A stretch of DNA of 64,000 nt from Lachnospiraceae bacterium (GTDB lineage Bacteria > Bacillota > Clostridia > Lachnospirales > Lachnospiraceae), in contig CAAGDV010000038.1 in assembly GCA_900768755.1 (NCBI GenBank), positions 1 to 64,000 of the forward strand, in the 5' to 3' direction. Each line of letters starts with the position of its first letter. The first letter of the stretch is position 1. Positions 33,101 to 41,997 of this stretch are shown piece after piece. The notes below the pieces were generated by a model, which was not told the DNA's origin, searched no databases, and was given only the letters and a program-made list of their open reading frames with translations. A program made the translations under genes and the position numbers.

Positions 33101-33391
33101 GCGGCGGGAATTCCGGCGGAAAGAATCAACAAGCTTTATGAGGGCCGCCCGAATGTTCTTGATGCCATCACCAACGGCGAGATATCGCTCATAGTGAATT
33201 CTCCGGTGGGAAAAGACAGCATACATGACGACAGCTACTTAAGAAAAGCTGCAATCAAGACCAAAACGCCTTATATGACCACGATTGCGGCAGCAAAGGC
33301 GGCAGCGGAGGGCATCGCATACCTTAAGAAAAATGCAGCGGTAGAGCCCAAATCACTTCAGAAACTGCACAGTGAGATTACCGACAGATAA
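30170..33391 (+). CDS. carB: Carbamoyl-phosphate synthase large subunit
   Basis: Makes carbamoyl phosphate from bicarbonate, ammonia and two ATP for pyrimidine and arginine synthesis. The 1073 residues have the expected duplicated ATP-grasp halves: GSGPIIIGQACEFDYSGTQA near 15-35 and GGGPNRIGQGIEFDYCCVH near 560, then a C-terminal MGS-like allosteric domain (about 940-1060). Length matches the family. The small subunit carA, often adjacent, is not beside it or anywhere in the window. Its last 14 nt overlap the 3' end of the convergent anion-transporter gene. Confidence 0.97.
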   Translation: MPKRTDINKVLIIGSGPIIIGQACEFDYSGTQACKALKKLGYEIVLVNSNPATIMTDPETADVTYIEPLNVDRLEQIIAKERPDALLPNLGGQSGLNLCSELNKAGILDKYNVKVIGVEVDAIERGEDRIEFKKTMDSLGIEMARSEVAYSVEEALDIADRLNYPVVLRPAYTMGGAGGGLVYNKEELKTVCQRGLQASLVGQVLVEESILGWEELELEVVRDCEGNMITVCFIENIDPLGVHTGDSFCSAPMLTISEECQKRLQEQAYKIVDKVKVVGGTNVQFAHDPVTDRIIVIEINPRTSRSSALASKATGFPIALVSAMLATGLTLKDIPCGKYGTLDRYVPDGDYVVIKFARWAFEKFKGVEDKLGTQMRAVGEVMSIGKTYKEAFQKAIRSLETGRYGLGHVKDFDTLPKEELLKRLATPSSERHFLMYEAIRKGATNDEIYQLTKVKHYFIEQMRELVTEEEELLQYKGSLPSDELLIRAKKDGFSDKYISMLLGITEDEVRNRRISLGVTEAWEGVHVSGTEDSAYYYSTYNAKDESAVSDRPKIMILGGGPNRIGQGIEFDYCCVHASMALKKLGFETIIVNCNPETVSTDYDTSDKLYFEPLTLEDVLSIYNKEKPLGVIAQFGGQTPLNLAAELERNGVKILGTSPAVIDLAEDRDRFRAMMDKLQIPMPESGMATTVEEALTIANSIGYPVMVRPSYVLGGRGMEVVYDDESMAGYMQAAVGVTPDRPILIDRFLNHALECESDAISDGNHAFVPAVMEHIELAGVHSGDSACIIPSVHISEENVRIIKEYTRKIAEEMHVKGLMNMQYAIENGKVYVLEANPRASRTVPLVSKVCNVRMVPIATDIITSEITHRPSPIADLKEKNIPYYGVKEAVFPFNMFPEVDPVLGPEMRSTGEVLGLSTSYGEAFLKAQEAAQSAVPYEGTVLISVNRKDKAEVVDVAKSFYESGFRILATGNTCEIINAAGIPAERINKLYEGRPNVLDAITNGEISLIVNSPVGKDSIHDDSYLRKAAIKTKTPYMTTIAAAKAAAEGIAYLKKNAAVEPKSLQKLHSEITDR

Positions 33392-34487
33392 ATGACAGAA
33401 TAACAAGAATTATGAGAAAGGCGATATTGGTGAGTGTAAACACTCCGAGATATCTGCCTTTCTTTTTTGGATTGCTGTTGCAAAAGAGCTTGTATGAAAT
33501 CAGACTCGCCATTGAGGCAATCAGGGTGCCGAGCCCTCCTATGTTGACGCCGATGAGAATGTTCCGATAGTTGTCGGAAAAACCCGATATCAGAAGCGCC
33601 GCCGGAACATTGCTGACAATCTGGCTCGATACGATGGAAAAAATCAGTTCACGGCCGGAAATCATAGATTCCATCCATGCGTGTACTGCGTCTATCCTTC
33701 GTATATTTCCGATAAAAACAAAAAATCCCACAAATGTGAAAAGCAGCGAATAATCCACCTTGAGTATAAGGCGCCGATTAACAATAAGAAATACTGCCAA
33801 AACTACTACCAGCACGGGAATGTAGGAAACAACCCCGAAAACGATGAGAAGGCAGATTATAAAAAGCATTCCGTAGATTATGTTCGGAAAGATGCTACGT
33901 TTATCCGGCGCATCGGTATCGGAGATGGACACGGGCTCTTTTCTCCTGAACAGAAGGAACATAAAAAGCACCGCGGCGGAGGCAAGGGTGTAGGGAAGCA
34001 TTATTTTGATAAAGCCGAAAACGGATATCCCCATTTTGCCGAAAAGATAGAGATTCTGGGGATTGCCGATGGGCGTGAGCATACTGCCGAGATTGGCGGC
34101 CACGGTCTGCAGAATTACAACCATGAGCGCGCGGGATTCCATATTGCACATTGCAAATATCAGCAGTGTAAAAGGGACAAATGTAATTAATGCCACATCA
34201 TTGGTCATAATCATGCTTGCAAAAAAACACATGAATACCAGAACACATTCGAGTTCAAAGGTGTTACGGGTGCGTTTTATCAGGCGACGCCCCAGGGACG
34301 AAAAAAATCCCGTGGATTTAAATCCCTCCATGACGAGCATCAGGCAGAAGAGAATTGCGAGCACACGCCAGTCTATGTACGACGAAAAAGAACTGTCGGG
34401 GTGTACCACAAAAGATGATACAACCGCCAACAGTATGGCAATACAAAGAACTATTTCTTTTTTTATCCATCGTATGATTGTCTTCAT
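33378..34487 (-). CDS. SLC13/ArsB-like anion transporter
   Basis: A 369-residue membrane protein with about ten helices of the ion-transporter superfamily (CitMHS/DASS/ArsB). The paired hairpin motifs are MIMTNDVALITFVPF and ANLGSMLTPIGNPQNLYLF in the first half and QIVSNVPAALLISGF and GGLGTLIASMASLISYKLF in the second. The substrate is an organic acid or oxyanion in relatives. It is the third gene after malic enzyme and a DUF4364 regulator, 1-15 nt apart, so a C4-acid substrate such as malate is attractive but inferred. Confidence 0.82.
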   Translation of the reverse strand: MKTIIRWIKKEIVLCIAILLAVVSSFVVHPDSSFSSYIDWRVLAILFCLMLVMEGFKSTGFFSSLGRRLIKRTRNTFELECVLVFMCFFASMIMTNDVALITFVPFTLLIFAMCNMESRALMVVILQTVAANLGSMLTPIGNPQNLYLFGKMGISVFGFIKIMLPYTLASAAVLFMFLLFRRKEPVSISDTDAPDKRSIFPNIIYGMLFIICLLIVFGVVSYIPVLVVVLAVFLIVNRRLILKVDYSLLFTFVGFFVFIGNIRRIDAVHAWMESMISGRELIFSIVSSQIVSNVPAALLISGFSDNYRNILIGVNIGGLGTLIASMASLISYKLFCNSNPKKKGRYLGVFTLTNIAFLIILVILSFICR

Positions 34488-34488
34488 G

Positions 34489-35004
34489 TTAAAGCATCCG
34501 TCTCATTATGAATTCATATATCTCCTGGCTGCGCTCGCGCCAGTTGTCGCACATTGTTCCCGCCATATCGGCATCCGGCACCGAAAGCGTCAGGTCGATA
34601 AGGTTGGAATTGTTCTCGCGGACAGCGCAGTGCACGGCGTAGTCGCCGGTGCCGGTCTGGTACATCTCGGAAGTGATGTTTGCGGCCTGCTTAAGCTCAT
34701 ATTTGTTTCTGGAAAGAAACTCGTTGACCTCTTTTTTAATCTCGTCGGAAATCTTGTTGCCGAAATATTCCAGCATATCCCTGCCCTCGTCGGTGAGCGT
34801 GTAGCTTGTGTTGCGGCGGTTGCTGGCGGCGTGGATGAGGTTGTCATCCTGGATGATCCCGATTACCTGCTGGGTGGTCGCAAAATCCGTGTAGCCGGAC
34901 TCAAGCATAAATTCCGTAATGGTGCCGTTGGACAGAGGGAAATCCACTCTGTCCAACATATACAGCACTATTAATTTGTATAGTGTAATAGGTTCCAAAG
35001 CCAT
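34489..35004 (-). CDS. DUF4364 winged-helix-like protein
   Basis: A 171-residue DUF4364 member. The N-terminal ~90 residues look like a winged helix of the PadR kind (LYKLIVLYMLDRVDFPLSNG, TTQQVIGIIQDDNLI, TSYTLTDEGRDMLEYF), then a C-terminal helix and strands. Likely a small transcription regulator, though the family function is not established. The start at 35004 has GAGGA 8 nt upstream; the longer frame from 35019 does not. It lies between malic enzyme and the transporter with no room for a promoter. Confidence 0.8.
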   Translation of the reverse strand: MALEPITLYKLIVLYMLDRVDFPLSNGTITEFMLESGYTDFATTQQVIGIIQDDNLIHAASNRRNTSYTLTDEGRDMLEYFGNKISDEIKKEVNEFLSRNKYELKQAANITSEMYQTGTGDYAVHCAVRENNSNLIDLTLSVPDADMAGTMCDNWRERSQEIYEFIMRRML

Positions 35005-35019
35005 TGAAAAAATCCTCAA

Positions 35020-36174
35020 CTATCTTTCAATATGGTCCCTGACGGCTTTGCTCACGGCCTCGCATACTTTCGGGTTAAATGCCTCCGGAAGGATGTTGTC
35101 CTCGTTGAGGTCCTTATCGTCAACAAGACCTGCGATTGCATAAGCAGCGGCAAGCTTCATGGCCTCCGTAATCTGCGGAGCGCGTCCGTCAAGAGCACCG
35201 CGGAAAATACCGGGGAAGGCAACGACATTGTTAACCTGGTTAGGGAAATCGCTTCTTCCGGTACCGATAACCCTTGCACCCGCAGCTTTGGCTTCATCCG
35301 GCATTATCTCGGGAACGGGATTGGCCATCGCAAAAATAATTGAATCCTTGTTCATGGTCTTTACCATGTCGGCGGTTACAACGCCGGGAGCGGATACACC
35401 GATAAAAATATCAGCGCCCACAAGCGCATCCGCAAGAGAGCCGTGCTTGTGTGTAAGGTTGGTGACCTCTGCAATCTCTTTCTTAATCCAGTTGAGATTG
35501 TCATTGTCGGCTGAGATAATTCCGGATCTGTCGCACAAAACAATATCCTTAATTCCGTACGAAAGCAGAAGCTTGGTGATTGCGATACCGGCAGCGCCTG
35601 CACCGTTGACAACCACATAGCAGTCCTCTTTCTTTTTGCCGGTAAGTTTAAGCGCATTGATGATGCCCGCGAGCACAACTATTGCAGTTCCGTGCTGGTC
35701 ATCATGGAATACCGGAATATCGAGGGCTTCTTTGAGGCGGTTCTCTATTTCAAAACACCTCGGAGCGGAAATGTCTTCAAGATTGATTCCGCCGAAACCG
35801 GGAGCAATATTGATGACTGTCCTGATAATCTCCTCGGTATCCTGCGTATCAAGACAGATGGGAACCGCGTTGACATTGCCGAATTCCTTGAACAGAACAG
35901 CTTTGCCCTCCATAACGGGCATAGCGGCATAAGGTCCGATATTGCCGAGTCCCAAAACGGCGCTTCCGTCCGAAACTACGGCGATTGTATTGGATTTGAT
36001 GGTATATGTGTATGCCTTTTCCTTGTCCTCGGCAATAACCTTACAGGGCTCGGCTACACCGGGAGTGTATGCCAAAGAGAGGTCCTCCCTTGTACGGATG
36101 GGGCATTTCGATGTGGTATCCAGTTTGCCGTTCCACTCTTCGTGGCGTTTAAGTGCTTCTTCGTAAATAGTCAT
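35020..36174 (-). CDS. NAD(P)-dependent malic enzyme
   Basis: Oxidatively decarboxylates malate to pyruvate. The 384-residue product is the short bacterial type: SLAYTPGVAEPCK, GLGNIGPYAAMPVMEGKA, GGINLEDISAPRCFEIE (metal-binding), DIPVFHDDQHGTAIV, then the Rossmann GAGAAGIAI and FAMANPVPEI. No phosphotransacetylase-like extension is present. The ATG at 36174 has GAGGA 8 nt upstream; a longer frame reaching 36291 runs through the promoter. First gene of a three-gene minus-strand operon. Confidence 0.94.
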   Translation of the reverse strand: MTIYEEALKRHEEWNGKLDTTSKCPIRTREDLSLAYTPGVAEPCKVIAEDKEKAYTYTIKSNTIAVVSDGSAVLGLGNIGPYAAMPVMEGKAVLFKEFGNVNAVPICLDTQDTEEIIRTVINIAPGFGGINLEDISAPRCFEIENRLKEALDIPVFHDDQHGTAIVVLAGIINALKLTGKKKEDCYVVVNGAGAAGIAITKLLLSYGIKDIVLCDRSGIISADNDNLNWIKKEIAEVTNLTHKHGSLADALVGADIFIGVSAPGVVTADMVKTMNKDSIIFAMANPVPEIMPDEAKAAGARVIGTGRSDFPNQVNNVVAFPGIFRGALDGRAPQITEAMKLAAAYAIAGLVDDKDLNEDNILPEAFNPKVCEAVSKAVRDHIER

Positions 36175-36198
36175 ATGTCTTGTCCTCACAATATTTTT

Positions 36199-36227
36199 TT
36201 TATATTTTAACACGGACAATTTAACAA
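36199..36227 (-). promoter_or_regulatory. Malic enzyme operon promoter
   Basis: On the minus strand TTGTTA (36227-36222), a 17-nt spacer and TATAAA (36204-36199); transcription should begin near 36192, giving a leader under 20 nt. Confidence 0.6.
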
Positions 36228-36350
36228 GTAAACACCCGTTTTTTATGAGATGCTTTTTGTGTGAATGGAAACATCCGCAGGGTTTTCGCACGCTGACTGA
36301 TGCCTAAATTGCACCGGAACCGTTTCTTTAAGCAGAAAAACACAGTTATC

Positions 36351-36379
36351 TTGACATGACTGCCAAATTGGAGTAAATT
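36351..36379 (+). promoter_or_regulatory. rho promoter and leader
   Basis: TTGACA (36351-36356), a 17-nt spacer and TAAATT (36374-36379). The roughly 90-nt leader holds a small GC stem (CGGGC/GCCCG, about 36439-36451) before AAGGAG. The 303-nt gap between malic enzyme and rho (36175-36477) holds only these two promoters and this leader; rho genes are often autoregulated in the leader. Confidence 0.6.
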
Positions 36380-36477
36380 ATGTACATAGTTATTTTTCTG
36401 ATATGAGGCATTCTGTGTATATCCCGTTTACATAAGGCCGGGCACAGCCCGTTGACGCCATATAAGGAGATTATTTT

Positions 36478-38040
36478 ATGAGAGATAAGTTATTGTCACT
36501 CCCGCTAGCGGAACTCAGAAGTATTGCAAAGCACAACGGCATAAGTAATACTTCGACCATGCGTAAAAACGATCTGGTCGACGCCATTATGGCACTTGAG
36601 ACACATACAAAAGAGAATACTGCCGTGAATGCGACGGCAACCGAAGATAACAGGAGCAATACAGAGGAATCCGGCAGAGATGCCAATCGGACTGTACGCC
36701 AGAGAAGAACGACATACACAAGAACTGTACAGGCAAAGGAAGCACCGGAGCAACCCGAGAAACCGGATGCACCGGCACCGCAGGCACAGGATACGCAGGA
36801 AGCTGCTTCACAGTCACCGCAGGCGGCATCTTCGCAGACGCAGCCTCCGAAGACCGTAATCTACGGAAGCCCGGATGACCCGTACCGTCAGGAGTATGAC
36901 CCGTCTATGATTGACCCTTCGGGAGAGGTTGACGGAATACTTGAGGTAATGCAGGACGGATACGGATTCGTAAGATGCGCCAATTACATGCCGGGCGACA
37001 ACGATGTGTATGTATCTCCGATGCAGATTAAGAAATATGGCCTTAAGACCGGAGATATAATTGTGGGCGCCAAGAGACTTAAGAATCAGGGTGAGAAATT
37101 CAGTGCTCTTTTGTACATGAAGACCGTTAACGGTTATCTTCCGAACCAGATTCCGAAGAGAGTGGCGTTTGAGAAGATGACGCCGATTTTCCCGGATGAC
37201 AGAATTCATCTGGCAACGTCAAAGAGCAGTACCGCAATGCGTATTGTCGATCTGATGTCACCCATCGGAAAAGGACAGAGAGGAATGATTGTGTCACCGC
37301 CGAAAGCAGGAAAGACAACGCTCCTTAAACAGGTTGCCAAATCCATTACCATGAATCACCCGGATATGCATCTGATTATTCTTTTGATTGACGAGCGCCC
37401 GGAGGAAGTTACGGATATTAAAGAGTCGATTGAGGGAAATAATGTTGAGGTAATCTATTCCACATTTGATGAGCTTCCGGAGCACCACAAACGTGTGTCC
37501 GAGATGGTTATAGAGAGAGCCAAAAGACTTGTTGAGCACAAACAGGATGTGTGTATTCTTCTGGACAGCATAACGAGGCTTACAAGAGCATACAATATCG
37601 TTATTGCGCCGAGCGGAAGGACGCTTTCCGGCGGACTTGACCCGGCGGCGCTTCACATGCCGAAGAAGTTTTTCGGCGCTGCCCGCAATATGAGAGAGGG
37701 CGGCTCACTCACCATCCTTGCAACTGCGCTTGTTGACACCGGCAGCAAGATGGATGACGTGGTGTTTGAGGAATTTAAAGGTACCGGCAATATGGAGCTT
37801 GTGCTTGACAGAAAGCTTTCGGAGAAAAGAATTTTTCCCGCAATCGATATTGCCAAATCAGGAACGAGACGCGAGGATCTTCTTCTCACAAGTGAGGAGC
37901 AGGAGGCAGTGGACAGCATGAGAAAAGCGCTTAACGGACTGAGGTCTGATGAGGCCGTCGAGCGGATTCTCGATATTTTTACCAAGACCAGAAATAATGA
38001 TGAGTTGTGTCAGGTAGTCAAGAAGACTCGTCTGATATAA
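36478..38040 (+). CDS. rho: Transcription termination factor Rho
   Basis: Hexameric RNA helicase that ends transcription. The 520 residues have a Rho_N helical head (LPLAELRSIAKHNGIS), a low-complexity Q/P/T-rich insert (~45-125), the cold-shock RNA-binding domain (GILEVMQDGYGFVR...NDVYVSPMQIKKY) and the RecA-type motor with PPKAGKTT (K279) and LLDSITRLTRAYN. The insert makes it longer than E. coli Rho (419), as in other Clostridia and actinobacteria. It has its own promoter and is followed 18 nt later by the acylation cluster. Confidence 0.97.
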   Translation: MRDKLLSLPLAELRSIAKHNGISNTSTMRKNDLVDAIMALETHTKENTAVNATATEDNRSNTEESGRDANRTVRQRRTTYTRTVQAKEAPEQPEKPDAPAPQAQDTQEAASQSPQAASSQTQPPKTVIYGSPDDPYRQEYDPSMIDPSGEVDGILEVMQDGYGFVRCANYMPGDNDVYVSPMQIKKYGLKTGDIIVGAKRLKNQGEKFSALLYMKTVNGYLPNQIPKRVAFEKMTPIFPDDRIHLATSKSSTAMRIVDLMSPIGKGQRGMIVSPPKAGKTTLLKQVAKSITMNHPDMHLIILLIDERPEEVTDIKESIEGNNVEVIYSTFDELPEHHKRVSEMVIERAKRLVEHKQDVCILLDSITRLTRAYNIVIAPSGRTLSGGLDPAALHMPKKFFGAARNMREGGSLTILATALVDTGSKMDDVVFEEFKGTGNMELVLDRKLSEKRIFPAIDIAKSGTRREDLLLTSEEQEAVDSMRKALNGLRSDEAVERILDIFTKTRNNDELCQVVKKTRLI

Positions 38041-38058
38041 TCATCGCAGGAGAATGTT

Positions 38059-39123
38059 ATGAGCAGGACCAAACGCAGAAATAGCGGAAATATTGTTATT
38101 CTGACATTATTATTGTGTGCAGTATTATGCGGAATCGCAGGCATATGCGTTCTGATGACAACGGATATTCTTTTTATAGAGAAGCCTGTTACGCAGGTTG
38201 ATCCGGGCAACTCTACCAACGAGAGCAATAACAACAACCCGACGGCTTCTCCGGGAGCATATATAACCGGAATCAGCGTTGAATATCAGGGCGGGGCGCT
38301 TTATGCGAAAGGACAGGCCGTGGCGGACAATTTTGTTGTGTACGAATCCTACAGCGACGGAACGGTAAGGGTTACAACCGACTATGACTGCCCGGAGCTT
38401 GAGAAGGACTACCGCCTTGAGGAAGGCTTTACGACTTTTCATTTTTCAAAAGGAGAAGCACTGGCGGAGGTTACATTAAGCGTAATCAACATCAGAAAGC
38501 TTCCGTATGCACCTAATTATCTGACGGTAAGAGTCGACGAGTGGAAGGGTGAAGCAACTGCGGAAGCGATTAACAGCGGAGCAACAAAGATAAGCGATTA
38601 TTTTGAAAATGTTGCGTTTACCGGCGACTCACAGATAAGAGGTCTCAACACATACGCAGTTCTCCCGGAGACGAGAGTGGTTGCAAAAAACGGAGTCAGC
38701 TACGAGTATCTTTCGGCTAATTTTGAGAATATTGTGACGGTTGCGCTCGGATGCAAAGCGCTGGTGGTGCATTACGGAATCAATTCGCTTTCCACCAATG
38801 CAGCGGTGCGCAATCAGAATATTGAGCAGTATAAGGACCTTTTAACCAGGCTAAAACAGAGGCTTCCCGGAACAAGAATTATTGTGAGCGGACTTTTTCC
38901 GGTTGCATCGAGAATCTTTTCGTCGCAGGACAGATTTGCGTATATTTCAGAGTACAATTATCAGCTCTGCGAGATGTGCATGGAGATAGGCGTTGATTTT
39001 GTAAATGATTCGCAGTATATGAATCTGAACCCGGGTGTTTTTTCAAGTGACGGACTTCACCAGACAAAGGCGTTTTATACAAATTATTGGCTGATGAACC
39101 TTATCACGACAATGGGGGTATAG
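38059..39123 (+). CDS. Secreted SGNH/GDSL-type hydrolase (first)
   Basis: A 354-residue protein with an N-terminal membrane anchor (~12-35), an N/T/S-rich linker, a strand domain (~70-160) and an SGNH domain: FTGDSQIRGL (Ser block), LVVHYGINSLS (Asn block) and SDGLHQTKAF (Asp-x-x-His block). SGNH enzymes add or remove acyl groups on extracellular glycans. Together with the second SGNH, DUF4358, MBOAT and DHHW genes it fits an O-acylation pathway for a surface polysaccharide. It ends with TAG 2 nt before the next start. Confidence 0.82.
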   Translation: MSRTKRRNSGNIVILTLLLCAVLCGIAGICVLMTTDILFIEKPVTQVDPGNSTNESNNNNPTASPGAYITGISVEYQGGALYAKGQAVADNFVVYESYSDGTVRVTTDYDCPELEKDYRLEEGFTTFHFSKGEALAEVTLSVINIRKLPYAPNYLTVRVDEWKGEATAEAINSGATKISDYFENVAFTGDSQIRGLNTYAVLPETRVVAKNGVSYEYLSANFENIVTVALGCKALVVHYGINSLSTNAAVRNQNIEQYKDLLTRLKQRLPGTRIIVSGLFPVASRIFSSQDRFAYISEYNYQLCEMCMEIGVDFVNDSQYMNLNPGVFSSDGLHQTKAFYTNYWLMNLITTMGV

Positions 39124-39125
39124 AA

Positions 39126-40139
39126 TTGAAAAATTTCCGACTCTTTTTATATGCAGTTCTTTCGGTGGGAATTGTCACTTTGATTACTCTCAGCACAATT
39201 CTTGCCACTACTACGAAAAAGAATAATGCGGACACATCAAAAGGGCAGGAGCAGATGTCAGAGCTTGCCAATCAGGATGCCCAGAGCATTGAGAACGCAA
39301 TAGATGAGGGCAGGTACCAGACGCCTGCCGATAATACGGATTCGTCTTCGGAGGAGTCTTCGGAGGATATATCGTCTGATACAACCAAAGACCCTGCAGA
39401 AGAGTCCACGCAGGGTCCGACCGAGCCTCCGACAGAGCCTTCAACACAGCCTCCGACAGAGCCTTCAACGGAGCCCCCGACTGAACAGGCGTGGGCTGAC
39501 AAAGGTTTTATTTTCAGCAGTCTGACAAGCTATGTGCCGTATCAGTTTGATGCCGCGCGTGCGAAGGCTGCGGCTGATAAGGTTATCAACAAGGCGGGAA
39601 GCCAGGCGGCACTTGCCAATACGGTAATCGTCGGAGACTCAATCATGTACGGCTTTGACTGTTATTCGATTGCATATCAGTCCAACGTGTTTGCCAAGGA
39701 GGGTGAATCGCTCAAAAACGGACTGACAGATGATAAAGTGGCAGCAATAATCAAAAAGAAACCGTCCGCAGTCATTATTCACTACGGACTCAACGAAATA
39801 GCCACGGCGGAGGCGCAGCTTGACAGCTTTATTACTCTGTATTCATCAAAAATACAGGCAATTAAAGACGGACTTCCCAATGCCAAAATAATTATTGTTC
39901 AGCTTACTCCGATTAACACAAAAGCAAAGAATTACAAGCATCAGGAACGCTTTTACCGCATACCCGCATACAATGAAAGAATGCGTAAGATGTGTGTGGA
40001 GCTGGGTGTGGGATACTATGAGAATTCAACACTTTTTATGGAACACGGAGATTTGATTGCCTCGGACGGATATCATTTTTCAACACAGATGTATATCTAC
40101 TGGGTAAAAGACATGGTTGAAAGAATGGGGATTTATTAG
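39126..40139 (+). CDS. Secreted SGNH/GDSL-type hydrolase (second)
   Basis: A 337-residue paralogue of the preceding protein: membrane anchor, then a long acidic and PTE-rich linker (repeated TEPPTEPSTQPP-type units, about residues 70-120) and an SGNH domain with IVGDSIMYGF, IIHYGLNEIA and SDGYHFSTQM. The linker could span cell wall. The start is TTG 39126 with a GGGGGT site in the preceding gene's end; the longer frame from 39087 overlaps that gene. Confidence 0.8.
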   Translation: MKNFRLFLYAVLSVGIVTLITLSTILATTTKKNNADTSKGQEQMSELANQDAQSIENAIDEGRYQTPADNTDSSSEESSEDISSDTTKDPAEESTQGPTEPPTEPSTQPPTEPSTEPPTEQAWADKGFIFSSLTSYVPYQFDAARAKAAADKVINKAGSQAALANTVIVGDSIMYGFDCYSIAYQSNVFAKEGESLKNGLTDDKVAAIIKKKPSAVIIHYGLNEIATAEAQLDSFITLYSSKIQAIKDGLPNAKIIIVQLTPINTKAKNYKHQERFYRIPAYNERMRKMCVELGVGYYENSTLFMEHGDLIASDGYHFSTQMYIYWVKDMVERMGIY

Positions 40140-40140
40140 G

Positions 40141-40614
40141 ATGTCAATTCGGATTAAAGAGGCCCTGGTTATTGTGGGGCTCATAGCTTTTATTCTGTTC
40201 GTAAGCCGGAAAGATGTGTATGTCGATATTCCTGTTGCGGATATTGAGAGCAGTATTGCAGAAGTTCCGGAGGTAGGAGAACTCGATAAATTCGGAGCGG
40301 TCCAGTTAAAGAATGACTATCATATTTTTTCAAATGAGTATCAGGAACTTCTGTATTACGGGTATGAAAGCTTTATGGACTGCAACAAGGTGATTGTTGT
40401 CAAACTCGCAGACGGGAATTCGGGAGATAATATTCTTCAGGCGTTTAGTGATGAGCGGGAGAGAAGTATGGAAGTTTTTAAATCTTACGCTCCCGAGCAG
40501 TATGATATGCTCAGTCAGGCTGTTCTAACCCAAAAAGGACAGTACATTATTTACATTGTAGCATCACAGCCGAAGGATATTTATGAGACAATTCTTGACT
40601 GCATTAAGAAATAG
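40141..40614 (+). CDS. DUF4358 protein
   Basis: A 157-residue DUF4358 protein: one N-terminal membrane segment (LVIVGLIAFILFVS) and an extracytoplasmic domain with YGYESFMDCNKVIVVKLAD and YIIYIVASQPKD. Function not established; it recurs in Clostridia beside MBOAT and DHHW genes, which implies an accessory role in O-acylation or its export. Starts 1 nt after the second SGNH gene. Confidence 0.78.
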   Translation: MSIRIKEALVIVGLIAFILFVSRKDVYVDIPVADIESSIAEVPEVGELDKFGAVQLKNDYHIFSNEYQELLYYGYESFMDCNKVIVVKLADGNSGDNILQAFSDERERSMEVFKSYAPEQYDMLSQAVLTQKGQYIIYIVASQPKDIYETILDCIKK

Positions 40615-40622
40615 GAGACACT

Positions 40623-41984
40623 ATGGTATTCAGCAGCCTTAATTTTTTGTTTGTTTTTTTGCCGGTGGTATTGGTGCTGTACTATATCAGATATGATATT
40701 ACGTGGCGCAATGTGATACTGCTTCTGGCAAGTATTGTTTTCTATGCATGGGGAGAGCCGGTATATGTGATACTGATGATGCTCAGTATCGGTTTTAACT
40801 ATCTTATCGGGCGCGACCTCGCTGAAAACGGAAGAAAGAAAATAACTCTTTTGTTGGGCGTTATAGTGAACCTTCTTCTGCTCGGATACTTTAAATATTC
40901 GGGTTTTGTTGTGGTCACCATCAATTCCATCACCGGGCTTTCACTTACCAACAGAGAGCTTCCTTTGCCTATCGGAATCTCTTTTTATACATTCCAGGCG
41001 CTGTCATATCTGATAGATGTTTACAGGCGCAAATGTGAGCAGCAGAAGAGCTTTCTGTCTTTTGCGGTGTACATTTCAATGTTTCCGCAGCTCATTGCCG
41101 GTCCCATCGTCAAATATGAAGATGTGGAAAAACAGCTGACTCTCAGAAGATTTTCCGGAGTAGATTTTGGTGACGGAGTCAGAATTTTTGTTAAGGGACT
41201 CGCCAAAAAAGTTATTCTTGCAAACGGTCTCGGCGCGCTGTACGAGGAGATTACCGCGATACAGAATCCCGCCGCGTTTACCGCGTGGATAGGCGTAATT
41301 GCTTTTGCACTGCAGCTTTTCAACGATTTCAGCGGATATTCGGATATGGCAATCGGACTCGGAAAGATGTTAGGATTTACTTTTCCGAAGAACTTTGACA
41401 GGCCGTTTTCCGCCACGAGTGTGGGCGATTTCTGGCGCAAGTGGCACATATCGTTGGGCTCTTGGTTTAGGGAGTACGTGTACATCCCGCTCGGCGGCAA
41501 CCGTAAGGGTGCGGCAAGGCAGATTCTTAATCTCGCGATTGTGTGGGCACTGACCGGACTGTGGCACGGAGCGTCTTGGAATTTTGTGCTCTGGGGTGTG
41601 TACTGCGGAACATGGATTATTCTGGAGCGTTTTGTTTTTGCCGGACTGCTTAAGAAAATACCGGGCTTTTTCAAGTGGTTTTTTACCTCGGTTATCATGC
41701 TTTTGGGCTGGGTATTGTTCTTTAGCAATTCCCTCGGAGAGATAGCTTTTCACATGAAGAATCTTTTCGGCGCGGGAGGATGCGTTGCGGACGGAGCTAC
41801 GCTTAATTATCTGCTGAGCAACGGGGCAATGATGATTATCGGATTTTTGACCGCTGTCATCGCGGAGGATGAACAGAGAAAATACATGCCGCTCAAGTGG
41901 ATTCTTACGGTGTCGCTTTTTGTGATGTCGGTTGCATTCCTTGTGAGCGACAGTTACAATCCGTTCTTATATTTCAGATTTTAA
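40623..41984 (+). CDS. MBOAT-family O-acyltransferase
   Basis: A 453-residue polytopic membrane acyltransferase of the AlgI/DltB family. LPIGISFYTFQALSYLIDVYR, FPQLIAGPIVKYED and FWRKWHISLGSWFREYVYIP are the family core, and H315 in LTGLWHGASW is the catalytic His. In alginate and other systems the MBOAT protein carries acyl groups across the membrane to SGNH/DHHW partners, which are encoded next to it here. The acceptor glycan is unknown; no polysaccharide synthase is in the window. Confidence 0.92.
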   Translation: MVFSSLNFLFVFLPVVLVLYYIRYDITWRNVILLLASIVFYAWGEPVYVILMMLSIGFNYLIGRDLAENGRKKITLLLGVIVNLLLLGYFKYSGFVVVTINSITGLSLTNRELPLPIGISFYTFQALSYLIDVYRRKCEQQKSFLSFAVYISMFPQLIAGPIVKYEDVEKQLTLRRFSGVDFGDGVRIFVKGLAKKVILANGLGALYEEITAIQNPAAFTAWIGVIAFALQLFNDFSGYSDMAIGLGKMLGFTFPKNFDRPFSATSVGDFWRKWHISLGSWFREYVYIPLGGNRKGAARQILNLAIVWALTGLWHGASWNFVLWGVYCGTWIILERFVFAGLLKKIPGFFKWFFTSVIMLLGWVLFFSNSLGEIAFHMKNLFGAGGCVADGATLNYLLSNGAMMIIGFLTAVIAEDEQRKYMPLKWILTVSLFVMSVAFLVSDSYNPFLYFRF

Positions 41985-41997
41985 GGGAGGTACGGTT